Origin: Streptomyces sp. WZ-12
GTDB taxonomy: Bacteria; Actinomycetota; Actinomycetes; Streptomycetales; Streptomycetaceae
Assembly (NCBI RefSeq): GCF_028898845.1
Contig: NZ_CP118575.1
Location: 310,001 to 374,000 of the forward strand
Length of the DNA: 64,000 nucleotides
Direction: 5' to 3'
How positions within the stretch are numbered: position 1 is the first letter of the stretch; every line of letters starts with the position of its first letter. Below, in pieces: positions 16,922 through 27,113 of the stretch. Position numbers and translations under genes: made by a program. The notes beneath the pieces were generated by a model. The model worked only from the letters and a program-made list of their open reading frames with translations. It was not told where the DNA came from and made no database searches.

Positions 16922-18089
16922 CTGACCTCGGCTCGTCAGGGTGATGTTGGGTCATCGAGGGTGAGGCCGGTTCCGGCGATGAAGCCGTCGAGGGTGTCGG
17001 GCCGGTACTGGAGGCGCTTGAGCCGGTTGCGGACGAGTGCCTCGAGGCGGTCCAGGGCCACGACGGCGAGGTTGGCCAGGCTGCGTTTGACGTGTGCCCA
17101 CACCCACTCGACCGGGTTCAGATCGGGTGAGTAGGCCGGCAGCAGGAATACCGTCAGCCATTCCCGTTCGTCGATCAACTTCCGCATCCTGCGGGAGACA
17201 TGCGTGTTCAGCCGGTCCCACACCAGGACGATCGGTGCCTTGACGAGCTGATGGGCGCCGTCGATCAGCGCGATGAAGTCGCGCTCGCTCATGCTGCGGC
17301 GCTTACCCTTGCCCGCCGGGTGGGCGATCAGCCGGTGGCACAGGCGGGTCCGCGAGCCGGGCCGCATGGCGACCAGCCCGGCCACCGACAGGCGTCCCGA
17401 TCGTCGTCCGCTGACCGTCACAACCGGCGTCACACCGCGCCGGCCCCAGGTGCGTCCCCTGGGCGGCTTGCGGGTGAACCCGGCTTCGTCCTCGAAGCAG
17501 AGGTAGCCCCCGCAGGCCGCCCGGGCTCTTTTACCTCCGCCCAGGTCGCCTCCTTCCACACCTTCACGGCCTGCTCGTCGCGCTCGGCCACCCGCCGCGC
17601 GGGAACCTGCGGGGAGAAGCCGAGCCGGTGCATCAACCGGGTGGCACCCGAGACGCTGTAGGAGACGTGGAACTTCCTGCCGATCAGCGTGACCACTCGC
17701 GCCGCGGTCCACACCTGGTCCTCCACCCACCCGTGCGCGGCCGGACCCTGGTCGAGATACACGGCGAGTTTCGCCAGGCAGCGTGGCGACAGCCGGCACC
17801 GGCCGCCACCGGGCCCTCGTGAACCAAGCGCATCGGCGCCGCCCTGACGCCACAGCTGCTGCCACTGATAGGCCGACTTCACGCTCACCCGCAGCCGCCG
17901 TGCGACCTCCGGCGGCTTGATCTTCTGCTCGAACAGCTCGACCGCCTGCATCCGTACAGCCTCGCGACGCTGACGTCCCGCAGCGGTAAGCCCGCCCCCA
18001 TCTGCATATCTCACACACCACGAGATACAGACAACGCGCCCGCCTCACCAGCGACTTCGCCAAAGATCACCCTGACGAGCCGAAGTCAG
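16922..18089 (-). mobile_element. IS630-family element with TA target duplication
   Basis: Terminal repeats CTGACCTCGGCTCGTCAGGG and its near-perfect inverse bound 1168 bp. TA flanks each side (16920-16921 and 18090-18091), the hallmark of IS630/Tc1 insertion. Joining the flanks restores the IS3 orfB reading frame (DGFYNSRRTQERLG), which proves insertion into that copy. Confidence 0.93.
16936..18014 (-). CDS. IS630 transposase in two frames (-1 frameshift)
   Basis: The first frame (18014 to about 17530) gives the double HTH: RREAVRMQAVELFEQKIKPPEVARRLRVSVKSAYQWQQLW and the winged-helix part ending KVWKEATWAEVK. After a -1 shift on the AAAA run, the second frame continues RARAACGGYLCFEDEAGFTRKPPRG with the DDE core: FEDEAG (Asp), VLVWDRLNTHVS (Asp) and LPAYSPDLNPVEWVWAHVK (Glu). 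The junction lies exactly on the A-run, so programmed frameshifting is plausible; simple decay is the alternative. Confidence 0.75.
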
Positions 18090-18091
18090 TA

Positions 18092-18879
18092 TAGAAGCCG
18101 TCTGTGTACTCGAAGAGCGCGAGGTTCGCCTCGGCACGTGTGGCGAAGACGCGGCCGCGCACGCACTCGGTCTTGATCAGCATCCACAGGTTCTCCGCGA
18201 GGGCGTTGTCGTGGCTGTCCCCGACGGAGCCCATGGACGCGTCAACTCCTGCCCGCAGCAGGCGAGTTGTGAGCTTGATGGATGTGTACTGACAGCCGTG
18301 GTCGGCATGGTGGATGAGCTTGCCGGGCTCGACCTCGCGGGACGCGAGGGCGTACTCCAGCGTGGTCAGGACCAGGTCGGCGTCCGCGCGGGCGGAGGTC
18401 TCCCAGGCCACCACCCGGCGGGAGAACGCGTCCCGGATCGCCGACAGCCACAGCGGGCCCTCGCCGGTCGAGATCATCGTCAGGTCGGTGACCCACAGCC
18501 GGTTCGGCGCCGGTGCGGTGAAGTCCCGGTTGACCAGGTCCGGGGCGAGTGTGGCCTTCGGATCCCGGCGCGTGAAGCCTGTGCGGCGCGGGCTGATGCC
18601 CGCCAGGTCGGCCTCGCGCATCAGGCGCTCGACCCGCTTGCGGCCCACGCGTGTGCCCTCGCGTTTCAGCACGGCATGCACGCGCGGAGAGCCGTAGATC
18701 CCGCCGGACTCGGTGTGGATCTCCTTGATCCGCTCGGTCAGCTCGACGTCGCGACGCCGCCGCTCGCACGGCTGCTTCTCGGCGCGGCGCCAGCGGTAGT
18801 AGGTGGAGGAGGCGATGTGCAGTTCCCGCAGGACGCACTCGACTCCCAGGTCAGGGTGCTCGTCGAGGAGCCCCGTCAC
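18092..18879 (-). pseudogene. IS3 type A orfB, copy 2, 5' part
   Basis: It reads TGLLDEHPDLGVECV through DNALAENLWMLIKTE and DGFY, then runs into the IS630. The missing tail is at 16800-16921. Confidence 0.85.
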
Positions 18880-19184
18880 CTGGGCCGGGTCGGGTCGAGT
18901 TGCGCCGCGAAAAAAGCCGGGGCCGTCCGCAGAACTTCGTTCGCGCGCTTGAGCTGGGCGTTCTCCTTGCGAAGCGCGGCGAGTTCGACGCGTTCGTCGC
19001 TGGTCAGCCGGTCGTCCCGCTCGCCGGCATCGGCCTCGGCCTGCCGGATCCAGCCGCGCAGGGCCTCGGGATGCACGCCGAGCTCGATGGCCAGTCGCTT
19101 GATCTGGGGCTTCGGGTCGGAGGTCCGGTACATCCGCACCGCACGCTCGCGCAACTCCAGCGAGTACTTCCTGGGGGCAGCCAT
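18876..19184 (-). CDS. IS3 type A OrfA, copy 2
   Basis: The same 102-residue HTH/zipper protein as the other copies, with TAPAFF instead of TASAFF at the slip region; the T TTT TTC heptamer is kept. The orfB that should follow (from 18879 downward) is broken by the IS630 at 18090. Confidence 0.85.
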   Translation of the reverse strand: MAAPRKYSLELRERAVRMYRTSDPKPQIKRLAIELGVHPEALRGWIRQAEADAGERDDRLTSDERVELAALRKENAQLKRANEVLRTAPAFFAAQLDPTRPR

Positions 19185-19414
19185 GGTCGATGTTCCTCTC
19201 ATGAGAACCATCTGACCCTCTGTCACCATCTTCCGCATCTCGGGGGAACCTCAATGGGGCAGGTCGGCTGCTCGGACTTGGGCGATCCAGCGCAGGTTGC
19301 GTCCGGTGTCAATGGCCACGAATTGGCCCCCGGTGGCGGTCAGCAGAACCCGTGCACTGGCGGACACAAGAATTCGCGGTCGCTGACCTGCACCGCTGAC
19401 CTTCGACAATGAAG

Positions 19415-19834
19415 TTAGTCGACTGCGGGTTCGTGGCCTGGGCGGACTTTGTTGGTTGGCAAGGAAGCCCCGCAGTGTGGGCATCGAGGCGCCCGGTTCT
19501 GGACGTAGAGCCTGATAGTGCCGTATGAGATCGAGGTCTCGTGCTCATCCATGAGCTTCACCCAGATGTCTCTGGGGCGGCTGTGACCGGATTCGATCAT
19601 GGAGTCGATGAGGTGTTGGACGGGATCGATGACGGTCGGTCGACGGGGCTGAGGTTTGCGGGGACGGGGTTCGAGGCCGTCAAGGGCGGCCCGGACGGTT
19701 CGCCAAGTGACGTTGTGCCGTCTGACAGTGAGGATGTAGATGGCATCGCCCGGAGGTCTGACTCTCCGTCTGACTGACGCTTCGGCTGTCCTTTGCTGGA
19801 ACCGTCGGGCCCGCCGGGCGATGCTGCTGCGCAC
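19415..19834 (-). pseudogene. IstA-like N-terminal fragment or small HTH protein (arm copy 1)
   Basis: The 139-residue frame reads NVTWRTVRAALDGLEPRPRKPQPRRPTVIDPVQHLIDSMI, then ISYGTIRLYVQNRAPRCPHCGASLPTNK. The first part looks like the HTH and linker of an IS21 IstA; the CPHCG knuckle at the end does not. An identical copy lies inverted at 35131-35550. It may be a transposase front fused to unrelated sequence, or a small DNA-binding protein; I cannot decide. Confidence 0.45.
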
Positions 19835-19889
19835 GTGGCCGGTCGGGCGTCTGTGACTTCATAGGAGCCCGGCCAAAGGTCCCATCACT

Positions 19890-20602
19890 GAGCGTTTTCC
19901 ATCCTCACTCTGGGCTGGTCAATTGGAGGGTGAGGACGGTCTGGACGAGTTTGGTGATCCGAGTGGTCGAGCACCGCAGTTTGCGAAGAAGGCGCCAGGT
20001 CTTGAGGGTTGCGATGGCCTGCTCGACGAGCGCTCGGATCTTCGCGTGGGACCGGTTCACCGCCTTCTGGCCTGCGGAAAGGGTCTCCCATCGGCCCCAG
20101 TACGGGATGCGGATGGTGCCGCCGGCACCCCGGTAGCCTTTGTCTGCCAAGCACTTGATCCCGACCTCGGCCAAGGCGTCGACGATGCCGTGTTCACGGG
20201 CTGCGCGGACATCGTGGACAGCGCCAGGCAGCGCGGGTGAGGCCCACAGCAGCCGACCGAAGGGGTCAGCGAGGACCTGCACGTTCATCCCGTGTTTCTT
20301 GTGCTTGCCGGAGTAGAACGGGCGGTCCGCGGCAATGCGGTCGATCGGCAGGAGCGTGCCGTCCAGGATCAGATATGCCTTCACCGACGCGGTGCGCACC
20401 GCGTCGGTGAAGGCTGGGGGCGAGGATGGTCAGGAGCTCGACAGTCTCGGTGACGTAGCGCGGTAGGCCGTCGTGGTTCCGACGCCGAACCCTGCCGCGA
20501 GCTGGGCATACGTGTGGCCCACTTTCAGGTGGGCGAGAGTGAGCAGGGCCTGGCGGCCAGCGCTCAGGCGCCGCCAACGCGAGCCGATTTCGTGGCGATG
20601 CC
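19890..20602 (-). mobile_element. IS5-family element, copy B (5' truncated)
   Basis: The right end (GAGCGTTTTCCATCCTCACT, inverse) starts at 19890. The sequence matches copy A (34184-35075) base for base as far as I compared until 20602, then switches to ISAs1. The transposase C-terminal frame (19905-20399) is intact and the front is missing. Confidence 0.85.
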
Positions 20603-21850
20603 AGGGTCTCGGCAAAGTCGTTCAGATGAGGCCGAGCATGGTCAACGGGCGGGTGTGGTCGCGGGCGTTGGCGCGTAGGGTCCGGGCGATGTTGGCGGCT
20701 CCGGCCAGGCGGCAGGTGCTGGTGGCGAGGTTGCGGAGGGTGGCCATGGCGCGGGGGCCGTTGCCGGTGCGGATCTGTGAGCGGTCCTCGTCGAAGGTGA
20801 CGTCCCGGACCCAGTGGAGGCGGTTCTCGATGCCCCAGTGCCCGCGGGCGTAGGCGCCGAGGTGGGCGGGGCCGGCCCGGTGCGCTTCCAGGCTGGTGAT
20901 GCCGTAAACCGTTTCGGTGTGTTTCGGCTGTCCGTCGAGACGGCGGACGGTGCGCCGGATCCGGAACGCCTGGGCAGCGTAGGGGAAGTGGAGGCCTGCC
21001 GGGACGGTGAGGGCGAGGACGGCGCGGTGTTCGCGGCGGCCGTGGCCCCGGTTCAGCCGGGGACATCCGCCCAGGGCAGCGCGCTGAGCTGGGCGAACAG
21101 CCTCGGCTGGTTCTGCTTCACCGTCAGGACGTAGTCGGCGTTCTTGTCCTCGACGAGGTAGCGGGCGTGTTCGCGCTGGGTGTGCAGGGCGTCGGCGGTG
21201 ATGACCTTCCCGGCCAGGCCAAGTGGGTCGAGCAGGGGTTGGAACCGGGTGATTTCGTTCGTCTTCCCGTCGACGTCGACCTGGGCGAGAACGATGCCGC
21301 TGTCGTGGTCGAGGGCGGCCATCAGGTGGGGCTGTCCGTCCCCGGTCTGCGCTCCGCGCAGGGTCTTGCCGTCCACCGCGACGGCCTGCCGCGTTGCCGC
21401 CCTGGGTGAAGCAGGGGTGTTCCGTTCGGCGAGCCATCCGCATACGGCCTGGTCAAACGCCTGCCCGTCCACCGCTTGCAGGGTCCGGCGGATGGTCGAC
21501 TCGCTCGGCGCGATCCGCAGCCCGCCCGCCGGGCGGCAGCGCGCGTCCAAGGTCTCAAGAATGTGCTGGGGCAGGTCGGCTGCCCACTCGCCGATCGCGG
21601 ACAGGGACCTCGCGCCGGCCAGGACCGCGCACGCCGCGATCACCAGCACCACCACGAGCGCATGCCGCACCCCGCGCGAGGCGCGGGGATCCGGTATCCC
21701 TTCGAACCACTCCCGCAGCCCCGCCCCCGACGACGAACACCCCGCCCGGTGCAGCCTCTCCAGAGCGGGATGCAACGATGTCGTACAAGCGGGCATGGAC
21801 GTCCCCTTCGATCACGTGAGCCTCAACAACCCACATGATCACCGACCTTC
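20603..21850 (-). mobile_element. ISAs1-family element (approximate ends)
   Basis: Recognised by its transposase. The low-coordinate border is where IS5 copy B stops. The other end was not resolved and is placed beyond the start codon. Confidence 0.6.
20622..21796 (-). pseudogene. ISAs1-family transposase, frameshifted
   Basis: The start at ATG 21796 has AAGGGG upstream. Frame one (to 21053) has GLREWFEGIPDPRASRGVRHALVVVLVIAACAVLAGARS and AVDGKTLRGAQT, then VLTVKQNQPRLFAQLSALPWADVPG. A second frame continues LNRGHGRREHRAVLAL, RTVRRLDG and YARGHWGIENRLHWVRDVTFDEDRSQIRTGNGPRAMATLRN to a stop at 20622. These are the signature blocks of ISAs1/H-repeat transposases. The frame break near 21053 probably inactivates it. 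Confidence 0.82.
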
Positions 21851-22253
21851 ATGCCAGCCCACCTGCACAAACACCCCTCAACCACAACTTTGCCGAAGCC
21901 CTGACCCACAAGTATTGACAATTCCTCCCGCGCCACCCTCCGGGCTTAGTCCGGATGGTGGGCGCGCGGCGCTTCGGAGATATGGCGGGTGGCTGTCCGA
22001 CGTCTTGCCTACGTGGAGTGGAGTGGTTGCCGACAACGTATTCGTTGTCGGGCTCCGCGGTAGTCCGGGTACGCCGACGGTAGTAGACGCACCGGACCCG
22101 CACGCGTTCACCCGTTTGGGTCATCGGGATCGCCTGTATGGGCACGCAGGGGTTGCATGGAGCCACGGCTAGGCCGCAAGGCCCTCGAACAGGGCCCGCC
22201 ACGTCTCAGCGCACCACCGGAGACGGAGCGGGCAGCACGGGAAGGCAGCCGCC
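21851..22253. other. Non-coding stretch with a perfect hairpin
   Basis: The only clear structure is the inverted repeat CCGACAACG-TATT-CGTTGTCGG at 22030-22051. I see no supportable gene. Confidence 0.4.
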
Positions 22254-22487
22254 GTGTACGAAATGTGTTGCGCCCCCGCATTCCCCGGCAGCCCAGACGT
22301 TCTATGGCACATCATCTCCCACAGCGCCCCCACCACCCTGTGCGGATACGCCCTGAGCCTCATACCCCCCAGCCCTACCGCAGCAACCACGCTCACCGAA
22401 GCGCACTGCGCCCCCTGCATGGCCGTCTTCTCCACCCTCGTACACCCTCAGCCAGCAGTAACGCGGCAGTCACCGGAACCCCTTTAG
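22254..22487 (+). CDS. Small hypothetical protein with His/Cys pattern
   Basis: This 77-residue frame from GTG 22254 reads DVLWHIISHSAPTTLCGYALS and later HCAPCMAVFSTLVH. An H-x-n-TTLCG ... C-x-x-C arrangement resembles small streptomycete proteins of unknown function that look zinc-binding. No neighbour gives a functional clue. Confidence 0.45.
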   Translation: MYEMCCAPAFPGSPDVLWHIISHSAPTTLCGYALSLIPPSPTAATTLTEAHCAPCMAVFSTLVHPQPAVTRQSPEPL

Positions 22488-23032
22488 CAGGTGCAGCCTC
22501 TCGGCGGATCGGGTAGCTCGATTGACCTAAACCGCTGTGACGCCTTCCTGGTGCACTCGTTGGAGAGAGCACCGCTTCTCACAGTGCGGTCGGCCCCGAC
22601 GCCTCGGCCGGCGGTCGGGGCCGTAAAACCCCAAGACTCTCCCCCGCCAGTATCACGGCGCGGCACTAACAGTGACGCATGTTCAGGTGCCAGACTCAGC
22701 CAGGGCGCCGCCGGCTGTTCAGAGCCTCCCCTGGCCGTCACCATGGCTGGCGGCGTCCGCAACGAGCAAGCTCACACCAGCGGCCCGTTGCCGCGTTGTG
22801 GGCCGTTAGCCTGTCGGTTTGGCAGAGCGTGTCATACCCGGTCGCACGGACGGCCTGATCACCCTGGGTGTCGCGGACGCTCTGTGGGTCGATGAGATGT
22901 CTGAACAGGTTTCGGGCCCTTCCCCGCAGCCTTTCCCGACAGTGCGAGACCGTGAGTATCTATACGGCGCATCGCACTGACGCTGGGTGTTTTGGACCGT
23001 TCCGTTCCGCCTGGTGGCTCGTTATCCGAGCC
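22488..23032. other. Spacer with no recognised gene
   Basis: Open frames here lack recognisable motifs. CACTGTGAGAAG-like and other weak inverted repeats are not strong enough to name. Confidence 0.25.
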
Positions 23033-23227
23033 ATGGATGACTCTTCTCGTGATTTCGTGCAGTACGCGGCCCAGCTGGACTCGTACTGGTTCGATACCAC
23101 CACGGCGGCACCGCGCGCTCGGAGATACCCCACCCTGCTCCGGGTGAGGGCAACCTGGCGGATGGCGGCAGTCGCGCTTTCCGCCGTGACGGTGGCTGTG
23201 GCCCTGCTAGTCACGGTATTTAACTGA
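23033..23227 (+). CDS. Small single-pass membrane protein
   Basis: From ATG 23033 the 64-residue product has a polar front (MDDSSRDFVQYAAQLDSYWF), a basic stretch and a C-terminal hydrophobic helix (MAAVALSAVTVAVALLVTVF). The ribosome site is weak. Function is unknown, and it may be a remnant. Confidence 0.4.
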   Translation: MDDSSRDFVQYAAQLDSYWFDTTTAAPRARRYPTLLRVRATWRMAAVALSAVTVAVALLVTVFN

Positions 23228-23298
23228 GGCAGACCGTTCCGCCGGAGCAGTCCTCCAACTCCTGCCCATGAGACCCAGGCGTACCTCCTTCGAGGGCC

Positions 23299-23569
23299 GT
23301 GAGTACTCACTTCAGGCTAAGCACCCAGGAAGTGCTAGAGCTGGATGCGACCGGGGCGTTGACGACGGCGCATGTGTGTGCGGGCGCTCGGGTCGGCGGG
23401 GTGAATGTGCGCACGGTGTGGCGCTGGCTGGAGGCGGCGCGGACGGAGGGCCGTGTGGAGCGCAGGCCCCGGGCGCGGCTGGAGTTGTCCGACCAGGCGT
23501 GGGAGGTGCTGGCGCAGGCGGGCGGGAACGTGGCGGCGTTGCACCGGCATCTGAAGGCCGACTCGCGGG
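23299..23569 (+). pseudogene. Transposase N-terminus cut by IS3 copy 3
   Basis: GTG 23299 opens STHFRLSTQEVLELDATGALTTAHV, then VRTVWRWLEAARTEGRVE and ELSDQAWEVLAQAGGNVAALHRHLK. This is a helix-turn-helix front like that of Mu/Tn552-type integrase-catalytic transposases in streptomycetes. The IS3 inserted at 23570 removes everything after residue 90. Confidence 0.55.
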
Positions 23570-23638
23570 TGAGGTTCCCCCGAGATGCGGAGGATGGTGA
23601 CAGAGGGTCAGATGGTTCTCATGAGAGGAACATCGACC

Positions 23639-23947
23639 ATGGCTGCCCCCAGGAAGTACTCGCTGGAGTTGCGCGAGCGTGCGGTGCGGATGTACCGGAC
23701 CTCCGACCCGAAGCCCCAGATCAAGCGACTGGCTATCGAGCTCGGCGTGCATCCCGAGGCCCTGCGCGGCTGGATCCGGCAGGCCGAGGCCGATGCCGGC
23801 GAGCGGGACGACCGGCTGACCAGCGACGAACGCGTCGAACTCGCCGCGCTTCGCAAGGAGAACGCCCAGCTCAAGCGCGCGAACGAAGTTCTGCGGACGG
23901 CCTCGGCTTTTTTCGCGGCGCAACTCGACCCGACCCGGCCCAGGTGA
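23639..23947 (+). CDS. IS3 type A OrfA, copy 3
   Basis: Same 102-residue protein with HTH, zipper and T TTT TTC slip site as copy 1. Confidence 0.85.
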   Translation: MAAPRKYSLELRERAVRMYRTSDPKPQIKRLAIELGVHPEALRGWIRQAEADAGERDDRLTSDERVELAALRKENAQLKRANEVLRTASAFFAAQLDPTRPR

Positions 23948-24569
23948 CGGGGCTCCTCGACGAGCACCCTGACCTGGGAGTCGAGTGCGTCCTGCGGGAA
24001 CTGCACATCGCCTCCTCCACCTACTACCGCTGGCGCCGCGCCGAGAAGCAGCCGTGCGAGCGGCGGCGTCGCGACGTCGAGCTGACCGAGCGGATCAAGG
24101 AGATCCACACCGAGTCCGGCGGGATCTACGGCTCTCCGCGCGTGCATGCCGTGCTGAAACGCGAGGGCACACGCGTGGGCCGCAAGCGGGTCGAGCGCCT
24201 GATGCGCGAGGCCGACCTGGCGGGCATCAGCCCGCGCCGCACAGGCTTCACGCGCCGGGATCCGAAGGCCACACTCGCCCCGGACCTGGTCAACCGGGAC
24301 TTCACCGCACCGGCGCCGAACCGGCTGTGGGTCACCGACCTGACGATGATCTCGACCGGCGAGGGCCCGCTGTGGCTGTCGGCGATCCGGGACGCGTTCT
24401 CCCGCCGGGTGGTGGCCTGGGAGACCTCCGCCCGCGCGGACGCCGACCTGGTCCTGACCACGCTGGAGTACGCCCTCGCGTCCCGCGAGGTCGAGCCCGG
24501 CAAGCTCATCCACCATGCCGACCACGGCTGTCAGTACACATCCATCAAGCTCACAACTCGCCTGCTGCG
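23944..24569 (+). pseudogene. IS3 type A orfB, copy 3, truncated
   Basis: Contains the first two catalytic aspartates (WVTDLT, HADHGCQYTS) but lacks the glutamate region, so it is inactive. Confidence 0.88.
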
Positions 24570-24620
24570 TGACCTTCCCCTCGTAGTGTGGAGGCGTGGC
24601 TGAAGGGGAAGTTGAGGATC

Positions 24621-24938
24621 ATGGGTGGGAAGCGACGGTCGTATGACGCGCCGTTTCGTGAGGGTGCGGTGCGGATCGTGCTGGAGACCGGGAAGCCGGC
24701 CGCAGAGGTTGCGCGGGACCTGGGCGTGCACGAGGGCACGCTGCAGACCTGGGTCCACCGGGCCAAGGTCCGCGCGGCCGCGGAAGCATCGGGCGGTCTG
24801 AACGAGTCCGAACGCGGGGAACTGCGCCGGCTGCGTGAGGAGAACCGGCAGTTGCGCAAGGAGAACAGCGAGATCGGGATGGAGCGTGATGTCCTCAAGC
24901 GTTCCGTGGTCCTCTGGGTGAAGGAGGCGACGAAGTGA
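24621..24938 (+). CDS. IS3 type C OrfA
   Basis: 105 residues from ATG 24621 ([24 protein letters not shown]). HTH_Tnp_1 with VHEGTLQTWVHRAK, then a coiled coil ([28 protein letters not shown]). The stop overlaps orfB (GTGA). Confidence 0.85.
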   Translation: MGGKRRSYDAPFREGAVRIVLETGKPAAEVARDLGVHEGTLQTWVHRAKVRAAAEASGGLNESERGELRRLREENRQLRKENSEIGMERDVLKRSVVLWVKEATK

Positions 24939-25849
24939 CGGTTGCGGGCTTCATCGCCGGCCAGCGGACCGAGCACCACGTCCCGCACGCCGTGTCTTGC
25001 CGAGCGCTCGGGGTGTCCGAGTCCTGGTTCTACAAGTGGTGCCGCCGTCCGTCGGAACCGACGAAACGCGAGGTCAGACGCGCGGCTTTGGCCGAGAGGG
25101 TCACCCACTTCTTCAACGCGTCGGGGAATACGTACGGTTCGCCGAGGATCACGCTGGACCTGTGGGCCGAGGGCTGGCAGGTCTCGGTGAACACTGTCGC
25201 CCAGGTGCTGGCCGAGCTCGGGCTCCAGGGCCGCAAACCCCCGCGCCGACGGAAGAACCTGACCCGTCAGGGCAAGCGGAAAGCAGCCCGTGACCTGGTG
25301 CTTCGTCGCTTCGACGCGATCGCCCCGGACGTGTTGTGGTGGGGCGATATGACGGAGATCGAAACGGGCGAGGGCAAGCTCTACCTCTCCTCCGTCCATG
25401 ACGCGTTCTCGCGCCGGGTGCTCGGCTACGCGATGGGTGAGCGGCACGATGCAGCCCTGGTCAGCGTGTCGCTGCAGATGGCCGCCGCGACACGGGGTGG
25501 CGCCGTGGACGGCGTGATCTTCCACTCGGACCGCGGGTCGGAATACACCAGCGAGACGTACAACAGCCTGTGTGACCGGCTGGGTGTGGTGCAGTCCATG
25601 GGGCGCGTGGGCTCGGCCCTGGACAACGCGGCCGCCGAATCCTTCCACTCCTCGATCAAGGTCGAATACATCCACCGGCACCGCTTCGCCACCCGTGCCG
25701 GGGCCCGACTGAAGATCGCCACATGGATCACGGACTTCTTCAACACCCGCCGCAGGCACAGCGCCGCCGGCGGACTGCCCCCGGTGGAGTTCGAACGGAC
25801 GATCACCGAAGCCCGGATGCGGGCGCACCAGGAAGACCGAGCAGCATAA
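24935..25849 (+). CDS. IS3 type C OrfB transposase
   Basis: 304 residues from GTG 24935, in the -1 frame relative to OrfA. It has the HTH_21-like NTYGSPRITLDLWAEG and the DDE core: WWGDMTEI (Asp), [11 protein letters not shown] (Asp) and AAAESFHSSIKVE (Glu). Intact. Confidence 0.9.
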   Translation: MTVAGFIAGQRTEHHVPHAVSCRALGVSESWFYKWCRRPSEPTKREVRRAALAERVTHFFNASGNTYGSPRITLDLWAEGWQVSVNTVAQVLAELGLQGRKPPRRRKNLTRQGKRKAARDLVLRRFDAIAPDVLWWGDMTEIETGEGKLYLSSVHDAFSRRVLGYAMGERHDAALVSVSLQMAAATRGGAVDGVIFHSDRGSEYTSETYNSLCDRLGVVQSMGRVGSALDNAAAESFHSSIKVEYIHRHRFATRAGARLKIATWITDFFNTRRRHSAAGGLPPVEFERTITEARMRAHQEDRAA

Positions 25850-25880
25850 GGAAGTCCTCCACGTTTCCAGGGGATTGACA

Positions 25881-26990
25881 CCAGCCAAGGGGACGAATGT
25901 TGACGCACAGCGATACGCAGGCGATTACCGATAGCAGATCAACCCCAACGAACCTTCAACAAGCATGGATCAAACCTCTACAGAGCCTCTGACCTGCACT
26001 TATATCCATAACAATGCCGATGATTGAACCCTCACGCATACCGATGTATATTGCTTTTGCGATCTCTTAATATATCGCCATTCAGCTATCTATTAACATC
26101 CCCTTATAAATATCCTTAGCTGCAACTTGACCTATATCTATGGCTGCATCCTTATACCTATCCTCATGACTACCTTCATTCGCTCCTTGAATACTGCCTT
26201 CATCGCTTTCCTCATTGCTTACTTGAGTGCCACTCACCCATCGATCGAACTAGCCAACCTCGCCCACTCCGACTGAACTTCTTAAACTCCCAGCTACCTC
26301 CTGCCGGAGCTACACACCATCGATCCTTACTTGACTCCCGTCTTCCTTTCCTCCTGAAGAACCAACCTTCTAGTTATCGACATACGTTCCGTACGTTCGA
26401 CCATCCGCACACGCCACCTCCAGCCATTACCTCCAAACTTGATGCCTACCGATAGGTCTCCCTAAGCAGGTCCCGATCCATCTATGCAACCGCCTTTATC
26501 TGCACTGACCGACATGCCGAACGCACTACTCAACGTCTTCCCGACATAGCGATCGACATTTTTCCCCCACAACTATCGTCCTCGACAAGGATCGGAGCAC
26601 CCACCTCCCCACCTGCCGGTCTGCCGGTCTGCCGGTCTGCCGGTCTGCCGGTCTGCCGGTCTGCCGGTCTGCCTGAAGGCACTACGACCAACCGCCTTCC
26701 GTGTCCAAATGACCCGTCGAGTCTGCCCTCGACCGCCAACCAGCAGGTTCTTCGCACCGTCGCTCCGCCCCAACTCGTCACCGGTGTTCCACCGTTAATG
26801 CCTCTGCCTGTTCAGAGCGCCTTCGCCTCCGACAGATGCACCGTTTGGTCGATCAGCCCACCGCGGCTTCGATCCAGCCACGTCTTCGCCCTGCGCCTGC
26901 GCCAGGAGACTGATTTCGGATTTGTCAACCCAATGCCGCGTCGGAACCCCTCAAGCCACACTGAGGCTGTTAAAGTCACACCAGACATAC
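25881..26990. other. Low-GC, pyrimidine-rich non-coding tract (candidate origin/centromere)
   Basis: Composition changes sharply from about 70% GC to well below 50% by eye, with the + strand rich in C and T and poor in purines. There is no supportable gene over about 1.1 kb. Words such as CCGAT and CGATCGA recur, and GCGATCGACA also appears in the second tract near 29209. Position immediately before a parA operon suggests a replication or centromere region. Confidence 0.5.
26613..26668. repeat. Seven tandem 8-bp iterons
   Basis: CTGCCGGT is repeated seven times without interruption and followed by a partial unit. Short direct iterons near a ParA gene are typical of plasmid centromeres or origins. 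A simple slippage repeat is the alternative. Confidence 0.8.
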
Positions 26991-27002
26991 CCCTGACAGG
27001 GG
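26990..27002. promoter_or_regulatory. Shared operator candidate upstream of the second parA
   Basis: The palindrome CCCCTGACAGGGG lies about 110 bp before parA. The same 13 bases recur at 29291-29303 before the next gene, both flanked by ATA/ATG-like bases. Confidence 0.6.
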
Positions 27003-27113
27003 CATAGTTTGCCCCCCGTCGCCGAGGTGCAAGTAGCGTCCTTTCGCCCATACCGAGCGATGTCACGCGCTGACCAACCATGAGGTTGGCCGCTGGTAGG
27101 AAGAGAGTTGTCC

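Larger units (their letters stand above)
16761..19253 (-). mobile_element. IS3 type A, copy 2, interrupted by IS630
   Basis: The inverse end TGAGGTTCCCCCGTCGTTC starts at 16761 and the front end finishes at 19253. Removing the 1168-bp IS630 and one TA gives exactly 1323 bp. orfA (18876-19184) carries the slip site and an S-to-P change near its end. orfB is cut by the IS630. Confidence 0.92.
23570..24569 (+). mobile_element. IS3 type A, copy 3 (3' truncated)
   Basis: The front end and orfA (23639-23947) are complete. orfB stops after TTRLLR, where the type C element begins at 24570. The lost tail does not reappear on the other side, so a deletion accompanied or followed insertion. Confidence 0.9.
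24570..25880 (+). mobile_element. IS3-family element type C (complete, 1311 bp)
   Basis: The left end TGACCTTCCCCTCG and the right end (inverse TGTCAATCCCCTGG) share an imperfect terminal repeat running on to GTGGAG. It is related to type B (51314 and 56445) but clearly distinct. It is the last element before the low-GC tract. Confidence 0.88.

Noticed and set aside
22030..22051. Linear-plasmid telomere palindrome
   Set aside because: It is a single short hairpin in an internal position without the series of palindromes expected at streptomycete ends.
26613..26668. CRISPR or telomere repeat
   Set aside because: Units are 8 bp and contiguous, too short and spacerless for CRISPR; there is no sign of a molecule end here.
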